NCBI GenBank assembly: GCA_018651445.1
Contig: JABIDZ010000026.1
Coordinates: 1-12,247, forward strand
Direction of reading: 5' to 3'
From: Candidatus Iainarchaeum sp.
GTDB taxonomy: Archaea > Iainarchaeota > Iainarchaeia > Iainarchaeales > JAAZKV01
Length of the DNA stretch: 12,247 nt
Position numbers and translations under genes: made by a program. Each line of letters starts with the position of its first letter. Position 1 is the stretch's first letter. The notes under the pieces are model-generated. The model saw only the letters and a list, made by a program, of their open reading frames with translations, did no database searches and had not been told where the DNA came from. Of the stretch, positions 5,895 to 11,993 are shown in pieces.

Positions 5895-6101
5895 TTATTT
5901 TAGTCTTCGTAATTCGCTTTCTACAAGTTCTTTTGGAGGCAAAGTATTGTTTTTTTTACATGCTTGAAGAAGAGCATGAACTTCTTTAGACTTACCTGCA
6001 TCAACTAATTGCCTTAATCGCCTAGCGTTGCTACGTCTAAGTGTATCTAACTCACGACGCGTTGGCAGGTTTATTCGTTTTATAGCAGTTCTTCTAGGCA
6101 T
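5895..6101 (-). CDS. Small basic hypothetical protein, 68 aa
   Basis: Not recognised. Begins MPRRTAIKRINLPTRRELDT, is Arg/Lys-rich, and forms two probable helices (LRRSNARRLRQLVDAGKSKEV and VHALLQACKKNNTLPPKELVESELRRLK). The helix-turn-helix-like arrangement of two amphipathic helices could be a small RNA- or DNA-binding fold, but no known HTH pattern fits. A TATA-like ATTTATTG (6122-6129) is centred 25 bp before ATG 6101 with no Shine-Dalgarno. It belongs to the same style of Met-Pro, basic, leaderless orphans as the 69-aa and 124-aa genes. Confidence 0.68.
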   Translation of the reverse strand: MPRRTAIKRINLPTRRELDTLRRSNARRLRQLVDAGKSKEVHALLQACKKNNTLPPKELVESELRRLK

Positions 6102-6121
6102 ACAACAGTATTCTCTTTAAA

Positions 6122-6131
6122 CAATAAATAT
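6122..6131 (-). promoter_or_regulatory. TATA-like box of the 68-aa gene
   Basis: GATATTTATTG on the minus strand is centred about 25 bp before ATG 6101. Confidence 0.4.
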
Positions 6132-6224
6132 CTTTCCCTAATTTGTTATGTTTGTTTCGTATACATAATCGTTATATTGAAAGGGCTTTTTGGGATTTTA
6201 AATTTCTTTTACTCCGCAGATGTA

Positions 6225-6291
6225 TTAGAATAGCTTAAATCAGCTGTTTGAGAGGTTTTATTGGTGTTTCGGAGCAAAGGATTTTTATTTT
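6225..6291 (+). repeat. 67-bp dispersed repeat, copy B
   Basis: Five substitutions from copy A at 4572. In the 7-bp stem one A becomes G, turning a U-A pair into U-G on the plus-strand RNA, so pairing is kept only if the plus strand is transcribed. TTTTAAATTT at 6196-6205 could be its promoter, and the element ends in a T-run. It lies between the 68-aa gene and the end of the PspC gene. Confidence 0.75.
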
Positions 6292-6308
6292 ACAAATAAT
6301 TTCGATAA

Positions 6309-6491
6309 TTATTCGGGCATTATAATCCAAGCAAGAATATAGAGGAGTATACCTATTCCCCACACTAAGGAGACTAGTATCCAGCCCAGCCGGACCAACG
6401 TCGGATCCAAACCATAATACTCTGCGATTCCACCACACACCCCGCCTAAAAGTTTATTTTTCTTCGATCTTTTTAAAATCTTTTTAGCCAT
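6309..6491 (-). CDS. PspC-domain membrane protein, 60 aa
   Basis: A minimal stand-alone PspC domain. The basic start MAKKILKRSKKNK is followed by the family signature LLGGVCGGIAEYYGLDPTLVR (the GGVCGG-AEY-DPT-VR pattern, about residues 14-34), then one hydrophobic helix (about 36-57) and MPE at the end. PspC was first described as a membrane component of the bacterial phage-shock response, where it senses envelope stress; single-domain forms are common in archaea and their role is not established. The N-terminus should face the cytoplasm by the positive-inside rule. The TATA-like box 25 bp before ATG 6491 supports the start. Full length for the domain. Confidence 0.93.
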   Translation of the reverse strand: MAKKILKRSKKNKLLGGVCGGIAEYYGLDPTLVRLGWILVSLVWGIGILLYILAWIIMPE

Positions 6492-6510
6492 GCAATACAG
6501 AACTCCAAAG

Positions 6511-6520
6511 TTATATTTAT
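6511..6520 (-). promoter_or_regulatory. TATA box of the PspC gene
   Basis: ATAAATATAA on the minus strand is centred about 25 bp before ATG 6491. Confidence 0.45.
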
Positions 6521-6654
6521 TAATTCTCTTTGTTGTTTTTCCCTTTTTTCACTCCATTTCACAATCGGTTTATACATAACGCTTTTATGCCACTTTTTGT
6601 TTGTGACCACTTCACACTTCCGATACTATTTTTTTGCGAGTGTTTTTTTCACTT

Positions 6655-6840
6655 TTCTTATATTTTCCCCTTGTGAAACGCAGGATAAGAGCAGTTATGC
6701 TTTGTTTCTATAAGAGGGTTTTTAGGTCGGATGTGTGTAGAATTGGCTCAATTAAGGGTTAGAGCCAGTTTAAAGCGTTTCTAGGTTGGTTTGTACTACG
6801 TTGTACTGTGCTTAGAATGAAGGAACGGAGTAATGAAAAT
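6655..6840 (+). ncRNA. Candidate structured RNA in the 389-bp gene-free gap
   Basis: No convincing gene lies in 6492-6880. The left part (to about 6665) is T-rich. From about 6666 the sequence looks more G+C-rich and has two stems. The first is GAAAC/GTTTC (6675-6679 with 6704-6708), enclosing AGAGCA-GTTA-TGCTTT (6688-6703) with an 8-nt bulge. The second is AATTGGCTC/GAGCCAGTT (6741-6749 with 6762-6770), whose T-G pair works only as plus-strand RNA. A TTATATTTT box is at 6658-6666. TTGTACT is repeated at about 6791-6807. Boundaries are guesses and the RNA class is unknown. Confidence 0.28.
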
Positions 6841-6880
6841 TGGGTTTTCGGATTCTGAAAGAGTTATGTAGTAGAAAGCA

Positions 6881-7876
6881 TTATTCCGCTTCCTTGTTAG
6901 ACAATTCCCTTAGCGCAACATCAATAGGAGTTAAACTTCTTTCGATTAATTCTGGCGACAAACCATCCACTAAAATATCATGCGCAGAAACATCCCCCAA
7001 AAATTTGATACTGCACAATTTATCCCTTACTCCTTTTGTCAACAATGGAAAACCACTAGATTTTTCTTCAACAGCAAGGTCAAGAAGTCTGTTTAATCCA
7101 AAATAATCTTTTTTCTTTGATTCAGGATCAATTATCTTCTCACCTACCTTCCTTCTCAAAAATGAAATAATAGTTGCTTTTTCAATAATCTTCCTCAATA
7201 AAAAGGCACAACAAATTTCACTTTTACCATACACTAAAGATAAACCGTCCAATTCTTTTTCAAATCTTGGACCCAATAGTTCAAACCACTCTAAGAACAA
7301 CGGATCTTTGTCCGCAGAATCAAGATTTCTACCATCTTTTACTGACCCAACAGCTTCAGCAGCTAATCCGCCACCAATTTTTAAGACTAACTTTTCATTT
7401 TCTTCAAATAAGGCAACCAATTTCTCTTCAGGCAGTTCTCCACAAAAGCCCTTTTTAAATTTTATATATGCAACTGAATCGGATTGTATTTCTAACAAAT
7501 AATAGTTTTTTCCATCTTTAACTCGCTTTTTTGGAACCAATTTAACGTGAACACAAAAAGGAAGACCATACCTCAAACGACTAAAATCTTGTTCTGCCAC
7601 TTTACTTTCAACTTCTTCTTTTGAAGATAATCCAAAAAATGCTTTTACTCTACCCCTCACAGATCCCTTCTTACTACAATTAGCTGCAAAATTGTAATAA
7701 TAAGTACTTGTAGCATATTTGTATCCCATAAATGGATATGAATCTCCAAAACGTATAAATCCCGTCCCCAATAATATTTCCAAGATAGAAAAGTTTATCT
7801 TAGCAGGCGGGTATTCAAGAAAGTTGGGAACAAAAAGTCTAAACTGACCTTTTACAAATAACCTTCTACTATCCAC
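6881..7876 (-). CDS. Hypothetical protein with DUF4145/HEPN-like C-terminus, 331 aa
   Basis: The N-terminal two thirds are not recognised (MDSRRLFVKGQFRLFVPNFL, then a region with GYKYATSTYYYNFAANC and VKLVPKKRVKDGKNYYLLEI that looks beta-rich). The C-terminal part, about residues 220-325, reads like the DUF4145 type: a long helix EICCAFLLRKIIEKATIISFL, then GLNRLLDLAVEEK, then VRDKLCSIKFLGDVSAHD, matching the family's lysine-rich helix ending in GN-x-x-AH, and a last helix. Such HEPN-like domains are frequent in defence proteins. Start is GTG 7876, because a stop lies two codons upstream; a TATA-like box is 26 bp before it. It sits beside the restriction-modification genes, which suggests a defence role. 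The domain call is moderate, the function unknown. Confidence 0.78.
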   Translation of the reverse strand: MDSRRLFVKGQFRLFVPNFLEYPPAKINFSILEILLGTGFIRFGDSYPFMGYKYATSTYYYNFAANCSKKGSVRGRVKAFFGLSSKEEVESKVAEQDFSRLRYGLPFCVHVKLVPKKRVKDGKNYYLLEIQSDSVAYIKFKKGFCGELPEEKLVALFEENEKLVLKIGGGLAAEAVGSVKDGRNLDSADKDPLFLEWFELLGPRFEKELDGLSLVYGKSEICCAFLLRKIIEKATIISFLRRKVGEKIIDPESKKKDYFGLNRLLDLAVEEKSSGFPLLTKGVRDKLCSIKFLGDVSAHDILVDGLSPELIERSLTPIDVALRELSNKEAE

Positions 7877-7897
7877 ACATTACTTAACATCTAAACC

Positions 7898-7906
7898 AAT
7901 TTAAAT
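7898..7906 (-). promoter_or_regulatory. TATA-like box of the 331-aa gene
   Basis: ATTTAAATT is centred 26 bp before GTG 7876 and supports that start codon. Confidence 0.45.
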
Positions 7907-7967
7907 CCAACGGAGCAATAGTTTTTCGATTTTTGAAATCGGAGAAATTAGGCCTCAAGTGTCCTAG

Positions 7968-8060
7968 AAATTGTGTGTTTTTCAAGCCAAGCTCCATTCA
8001 CCTTGCTTGGAGCTCAACAGAGCGACGCCCCCTCAAAGATTTGTGTTAGGGACAAGATTG
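7968..8060. ncRNA. Candidate structured RNA between the 331-aa gene and the endonuclease
   Basis: This stretch looks clearly richer in G+C than the rest of the window. It has two mutually exclusive stems: AGCTCCA/TGGAGCT (7990-7996 with 8008-8014) and CCAAGC/GCTTGG (7987-7992 with 8005-8010). CCCT and AGGG flank CAAAGATTTG further right. The endonuclease mRNA should start after 8100, so this is not its leader. Strand is not decided. A hairpin CGATTT-TTG-AAATCG lies at about 7926-7940. Confidence 0.25.
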
Positions 8061-8076
8061 TTTCTTAAAAGTCAAA

Positions 8077-8084
8077 TTTATATA
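8077..8084 (+). promoter_or_regulatory. TATA box of the restriction endonuclease gene
   Basis: TTTATATA, the best TATA match in the window, is centred 27 bp before ATG 8108. Confidence 0.55.
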
Positions 8085-8107
8085 TTCTTCAACATCTAGT
8101 ATTATCT

Positions 8108-8659
8108 ATGAAAGAAGAAACAAGAGAAATAACTATTGATAAAAATAAAGTTAAAGTAGACATACAAATATTTGAAAAAAAAGATGCTAAAAAACTAAAA
8201 ACCCTCTATAAGTTATGGATCCCACTAAATAAAGGAATGAAGTTGTTTAAAGCAAGAGGAATAAATCTTCCCGAAGGAATTTCAGAAAGCGCATTTTGCA
8301 TCCATTTCAATGGCAAGTATGCAAGAGCTTTAAAAGTATCTAAAGGACACGGATCGTTCGATGTGATTAATCTAAAAACTTGTGAAACAATTCAAATCAA
8401 AGCATCAAGTGTTGAAGAAGATCTAACTAGTTTTGGTCCGCGATCCATTTGGGATAAATTATACTTTTTAGATTTTCATAGACAAGATGGGACTTTTGAT
8501 GTTTATTTAATCCCAAACAAAAAAATTTATTCGCAAAAAACTAGTAAAAATCAAACTTTTAGAGATATGCAAAAACAAGGAAAACGACCCCGTTTTAGTA
8601 TCAAAAAAGAAATCATAATTAAAAATAAAATAAAACCATTAAAAACTTGTAAACTTTAA
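8108..8659 (+). CDS. Type II restriction endonuclease, Bsp6I-like
   Basis: A 183-aa protein that I match to the Bsp6I endonuclease family by its motifs and length (about 180 aa). The family cleaves GCNGC, so host DNA must be methylated at that site. Conserved blocks: LYKLWIPLNKGMKLFKARGINLPEGISE (31-60), SFDVINLKTCETIQIKASS (83-101), DLTSFGPRSIWDKLYFLDF (105-123), FDVYLIPNKKIY, and QTFRDMQKQGKRPRFSI (149-165). The catalytic PD-(D/E)XK core is probably Asp85 with Gln96-x-Lys98, where Gln replaces the usual acidic residue; Glu60 may also take part. Soluble. It converges on the methyltransferase gene and shares stop-codon bases with it. Identity rests on memory of the family; specificity is inference. 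Confidence 0.85.
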   Translation: MKEETREITIDKNKVKVDIQIFEKKDAKKLKTLYKLWIPLNKGMKLFKARGINLPEGISESAFCIHFNGKYARALKVSKGHGSFDVINLKTCETIQIKASSVEEDLTSFGPRSIWDKLYFLDFHRQDGTFDVYLIPNKKIYSQKTSKNQTFRDMQKQGKRPRFSIKKEIIIKNKIKPLKTCKL

Positions 8660-9660
8660 AGAACTTTTGCCATTTCTTTCGCAACTCTTTCTATTAATGG
8701 AACAGTAACACTATTCCCTGCTTGATGATATAATTTACTATCGGCGAGGTGCCCTAGTTTAAACTTATCAGGAAACCCTTGTATCAAAAAACATTCTCTA
8801 GGCGTTAATTTTCTGATCCCTTTGTGATTTTTTATGATTGGAACATTGTGCCCGCCCAAACCCATATTCGCAGTAAGTGTTGGAACAACACCCTTTTTGT
8901 TTGCACGAACATATTTCCTTCTCCATTGATAGACCGTTTCTTCAGAATCAATATCGTCTTTGATCCGTTTGTAAAGGGGCTTATCATTGTAATAATATTT
9001 ATTATCTGCTTCATCAGCAGTAAGTTCTCTAAAACTTTTTTTCAAAGGAATTGTTTCTGGAAATTTAAAGTTTTCAGCCTGTTTTTTATCCCTAAAACCC
9101 ACAATAAAAATTCTTTCTCTGTTTTGAGGAATGTTTGCATGAGTCATGCTGTTAAGCACTTCATTTTTTGTATAATACCCCAAGTCCGTTAAAGTCTTTT
9201 CTATTATCTTAAAGGTTTTTCCTTTATCATGTCCTTTTAGATTTTTTACATTTTCAAGTAAAAACGCTTTTGGTTTCCTCTCCCCAAGTATTTCTGCAAT
9301 TCTAAAAAATAAGTTTCCGCGCCCTTTATCATCTTTGAATCCTTTCCGATAACCCGCAATACTAAACGCCTGGCATGGAAAACCTCCAAGAAGTAAATCA
9401 AACTCTGGAAGTTCTTCTATTGGGACATCCAAAATGCTACGCGTGTCAAGTTTTGGAAAGTCAAAATTTCTATCATAAGTGTCTTTACAAGTTTTATCAA
9501 AATCATTGGCAAAAACTGTTTTAAACTTTTTAGCTTTTTCAAAACCAAGCCGTATTCCGCCAACTCCTGCAAAAAGATCAATTGTTTTTAGTTTTCCATC
9601 ATTTTTCATTTCAACACCTTGCGGATACACTAATGAATATTGAACTATTTTTTTATACAT
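8656..9660 (-). CDS. DNA (cytosine-5) methyltransferase of a type II R-M system
   Basis: A 334-aa C5-cytosine methyltransferase with the canonical motif order: motif I TIDLFAGVGGIRLGFE (26-41, SAM binding), motif IV GGFPCQAFS with catalytic Cys96, motif VI ENV (136-138), motif VIII QNRERIFIVGF (179-189), a target-recognition region at about 195-280 that includes VPTLTANMG, motif IX RKLTPRECFLIQGFP (283-297) and motif X YHQAGNSVTVPLIE (311-324). The length is typical for single-target enzymes. It should methylate the site cut by the neighbouring endonuclease, predicted GCNGC. Start: ATG 9660 has a TATA-like box 25 bp upstream; Met18 is a possible internal start closer to motif I. The gene is convergent with the endonuclease, so the two have separate promoters. 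Confidence 0.96.
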   Translation of the reverse strand: MYKKIVQYSLVYPQGVEMKNDGKLKTIDLFAGVGGIRLGFEKAKKFKTVFANDFDKTCKDTYDRNFDFPKLDTRSILDVPIEELPEFDLLLGGFPCQAFSIAGYRKGFKDDKGRGNLFFRIAEILGERKPKAFLLENVKNLKGHDKGKTFKIIEKTLTDLGYYTKNEVLNSMTHANIPQNRERIFIVGFRDKKQAENFKFPETIPLKKSFRELTADEADNKYYYNDKPLYKRIKDDIDSEETVYQWRRKYVRANKKGVVPTLTANMGLGGHNVPIIKNHKGIRKLTPRECFLIQGFPDKFKLGHLADSKLYHQAGNSVTVPLIERVAKEMAKVL

Positions 9661-9680
9661 TCAAATATTCAGGAATTTCA

Positions 9681-9690
9681 ATTTATAATC
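9681..9690 (-). promoter_or_regulatory. TATA-like box of the methyltransferase gene
   Basis: GATTATAAAT on the minus strand is centred 25 bp before ATG 9660. It sits just after the stop of the zinc-ribbon gene. Confidence 0.45.
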
Positions 9691-9716
9691 TTCCCCCAAC
9701 CCCAATGCCGGCGGAA

Positions 9717-9851
9717 CTATTTCTTCCTTGGCTTGTCCCAATATGGGCTTTTGCATTTCGGGCAGACTCTTGGTGTTTCATTATGGTCTCTTGGAACCCA
9801 TTTGTGTTCGCACCTTTCGCATTGATACCCTTTGAGTGTAATTTCAGCCAT
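9717..9851 (-). CDS. Zinc-ribbon protein, 44 aa
   Basis: MAEITLKGYQCERCEHKWVP at the N-terminus and CPKCKSPYWDKPRKK at the C-terminus. Cys11/Cys14 and Cys30/Cys33 form two CX2C knuckles 15 residues apart, a complete zinc ribbon. The pattern ending PRVCPKC-x-SPYWD-x-P-R is common in very small archaeal and bacterial proteins, often beside toxin or defence genes, whose function is not settled. DNA or RNA binding is likely. It lies 56 bp before the methyltransferase start on the same strand, so it might be co-transcribed with that gene or regulate it. The reading frame is well defined; overlapping longer frames on both strands are spurious. Confidence 0.85.
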   Translation of the reverse strand: MAEITLKGYQCERCEHKWVPRDHNETPRVCPKCKSPYWDKPRKK

Positions 9852-9906
9852 CTTGAAATATATACTTCTCCTTTTTTTAAAATACTATGCTTCATCTACC
9901 GATAGT

Positions 9907-9950
9907 ATATTACCGTTAAGTATTTAATACCTTACTGCCGGTATATTACT
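9907..9950. promoter_or_regulatory. Divergent, partly palindromic promoter region
   Basis: Between the zinc-ribbon and lipoprotein genes, GTATTTAATAC (9920-9930) is a perfect palindrome around one base and lies 27 bp before ATG 9952, so it can be the lipoprotein TATA box. TACCG (9911-9915) and CGGTA (9939-9943) flank it as outer arms. TATATTAC occurs at about 9906-9913 and 9942-9949; the first copy, read on the minus strand, may serve the zinc-ribbon gene. Confidence 0.4.
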
Positions 9951-9951
9951 A

Positions 9952-10194
9952 ATGGGTAAGGTTATTTTAGTTATTTTGTTGTTACTTACTACAAGTTTAA
10001 TTTTCGGTTGCACAGAAAGTTATGTAGAAGAGAACGATCCTATAGAATTCCAAACCGAACAAAATGAATGTTCTTACAACACATACAACTGCTCTGACTT
10101 TAAAATCCAAAAAGAAGCACAAAAAATATTTGAAATGTGTGAAAATGACGTGCATGATCTAGATAGAGATAACGATGGGGTTGCTTGTGAATAA
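9952..10194 (+). CDS. Excalibur-domain lipoprotein, 80 aa
   Basis: Hydrophobic signal peptide [18 protein letters not shown] with lipobox IFGC, so Cys20 should be lipidated and the protein anchored outside the cell membrane. A short linker is followed by a complete Excalibur calcium-binding domain: [17 protein letters not shown] (47-63) and the loop [12 protein letters not shown] (69-80) with Asp71, Asp73 and Asp75 as likely Ca2+ ligands, and Cys47/63/79 conserved, with an extra Cys40. In bacteria this domain usually sits at the end of surface nucleases or repeats; here it stands alone. Role unknown. The domain is mainly bacterial, so transfer into an archaeon is plausible. It points away from the zinc-ribbon gene and toward the AIPR gene, 47 bp downstream. 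Confidence 0.9.
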   Translation: MGKVILVILLLLTTSLIFGCTESYVEENDPIEFQTEQNECSYNTYNCSDFKIQKEAQKIFEMCENDVHDLDRDNDGVACE

Positions 10195-10241
10195 CCAAAA
10201 CGATCAAAAGCTTTTTACACGTATTTATTAATAAACCATAT

Positions 10242-11939
10242 ATGGATGAAGAAGAATTTGCTTCAAAAATGCGCGAAGAAGTCAACACATACACTTATGG
10301 CGGTCGTCAAGATAGCTCCGCATTTTTAATCTGGTTTTTAGAAAACTTTTTTAGGTTAGAAGAACAAGATGCTATTGACTCGGTTTGTGATAAAACTAAT
10401 GATAAGGGGATCGATGGCATTTGGGTTGATGACGAAGGCGAAACAATATACTTATTCCAATCAAAATTTTCACCTAATGAAGATCAATCTCAAGGCGATA
10501 ATGACCTAAGAAATTTTATGGGAGCCAAAGAATGGTTTCGAAATGAAGCAACACTTGCCGACCTAACCAATAGTACTGCATGTAAAGAATTAAAATCACT
10601 AGTCAATAGAAAAAAATTAGCTTCAAAAACAGAATATAAAAAAGTTCTTTGTTTCACAACCAATAAATTATTTAATACACACGCAAATGAATACATTGAA
10701 ATTACTCAAAATTTGGAGACGTACGATTTTAATTCTCTTTTTGATAAATATTCCTATTTTGCCGATGAAGATAACAATTTTGAACCAACCACCCTATTTA
10801 TCAGTAACAAAACAAAAATCAAGTATGATCTCCCGGATGGATCAATCTCAAGAATATATTCCATTAAAGCAAAAGAGCTTATTAAATTAAAAGGCATTCA
10901 AGATAGAAGCTTATTTTATAAAAATGTCAGATACAGCGTTGGCAATACCCGAGTTAATAAATCAATTAAAAACACGATTGCGAATGTTGAAGACCACAAC
11001 GATTTTTTTCTTTATCATAATGGAATCACAATAACTTGTGAAAAACTTGAGGAGCCATCACCAGAAAACAAAATAATCTTATCAGGGTATGCTGTAGTAA
11101 ATGGTTGCCAATCCATGTTATCATTTTTCGAAAATAAAGAAAACTTATCAAACAATTTATATGTATTAGTTAAGATAATTCAACTTGATCGTAATTCGCC
11201 AAAAATTAAGAAAATTACCTTTTTTACCAACAATCAAAACTCCATTAGCATTAAAGATCTTAGATCAAATGACTCTGTTCAAAAAGCAATACAAACTGAA
11301 TTTAAAGAATTATTTGGAACTAAAGTTTTTTATAGACGAAAACGCGGAGAGGATGGAAAAAATGCAGAAATCATTCTAGAAAAAGATTTTGTTGCCCAGA
11401 TTCTTGAAGCAACATATCATGAAAAACCTCAAAATACCCACCTAAAACAAAAATTGTTTGGCGATGAATACTCAACAATATTTTCGCGAAAAACAAACGC
11501 TAGCAAGATATTTTTTGCATACTTAATCAATCAAACTATTAAAAATAATTCTCATCTTTTGACAGATAAAAAAATCCAAAACTATGGATTAGCAACATTT
11601 TTCTTTTCACATGTTATTTTTGAAATACTTAAACAAGATGATTGTGGAAAAAAGCTAATTGAAAGTCCTATTGATTCAATAACAAATTCCAAAGAGCCAC
11701 TTATTGAAACTTTAACAGAATTATGGAATGAAATAGTTCCAGACATAAATTATGATCTCACAGAATATACCAAAGAAAACGATGGTTTTTTTGATTACAA
11801 AAATGTTTTTAAGAATACAAAATTCGTCGACACAATGACTAATAAATTAAAGAGCCATTATACACGACTAACAACCCGAGGGGACCGAGGATTCAAATTT
11901 TCTGTAGCATATACCCGAAATTTAGAAAAATCAAAATAG
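10242..11939 (+). CDS. AIPR-family abortive-infection phage-resistance protein
   Basis: A 565-aa protein with the features of the AIPR family (Pfam AIPR), linked to abortive infection in bacteria. The N-terminal part is nuclease-like: DKGIDGIWVDDEGETIYLFQSK gives Asp58 followed by Gln73-x-Lys75, a PD-(D/E)XK core of the Mrr type with Gln instead of an acidic residue. The AIPR core follows: NVRYSVGNTRVNKSIKNTI (228-246), FFLYHNGITITCEKL (255-269), IILSGYAVVNGCQSMLSFF (278-296, matching the family's IVNG-x-Q-T) and FFTNNQNSISIKDLRSND. The C-terminal part is helical, including GLATFFFSHVIFEILKQDD. Length is within the family range. Likely it degrades nucleic acid upon infection, but the trigger is unknown. 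It is 47 bp after the lipoprotein gene and close to the R-M genes, supporting a defence island. Confidence 0.92.
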   Translation: MDEEEFASKMREEVNTYTYGGRQDSSAFLIWFLENFFRLEEQDAIDSVCDKTNDKGIDGIWVDDEGETIYLFQSKFSPNEDQSQGDNDLRNFMGAKEWFRNEATLADLTNSTACKELKSLVNRKKLASKTEYKKVLCFTTNKLFNTHANEYIEITQNLETYDFNSLFDKYSYFADEDNNFEPTTLFISNKTKIKYDLPDGSISRIYSIKAKELIKLKGIQDRSLFYKNVRYSVGNTRVNKSIKNTIANVEDHNDFFLYHNGITITCEKLEEPSPENKIILSGYAVVNGCQSMLSFFENKENLSNNLYVLVKIIQLDRNSPKIKKITFFTNNQNSISIKDLRSNDSVQKAIQTEFKELFGTKVFYRRKRGEDGKNAEIILEKDFVAQILEATYHEKPQNTHLKQKLFGDEYSTIFSRKTNASKIFFAYLINQTIKNNSHLLTDKKIQNYGLATFFFSHVIFEILKQDDCGKKLIESPIDSITNSKEPLIETLTELWNEIVPDINYDLTEYTKENDGFFDYKNVFKNTKFVDTMTNKLKSHYTRLTTRGDRGFKFSVAYTRNLEKSK

Positions 11940-11964
11940 TTACCGGCACGCTACCCCCCATACC

Positions 11965-11974
11965 CTTAAATTCC
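11965..11974 (+). promoter_or_regulatory. TATA-like box of the RecB/Cas4-like gene
   Basis: CTTAAATTCC is centred about 25 bp before ATG 11994. Confidence 0.4.
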
Positions 11975-11993
11975 TTTTAATTCAAATTATTAC

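Noticed and set aside
6235..6438. Minus-strand 67-codon frame
   Set aside because: It overlaps the PspC gene out of frame and runs into repeat copy B.
6492..6680. Short plus-strand frames of about 29 codons at 6490 and 6588
   Set aside because: They are T-rich chance frames with poor promoter spacing and no Shine-Dalgarno.
6828..6862. C/D-box sRNA (near TAATGAA and CTGA)
   Set aside because: The C box does not fit TGATGA and no second C'/D' pair with suitable spacing was found.
9683..9895. Minus-strand 70-codon frame and plus-strand frames around 9582-9905
   Set aside because: They overlap the zinc ribbon, whose two CX2C knuckles fix the true frame.
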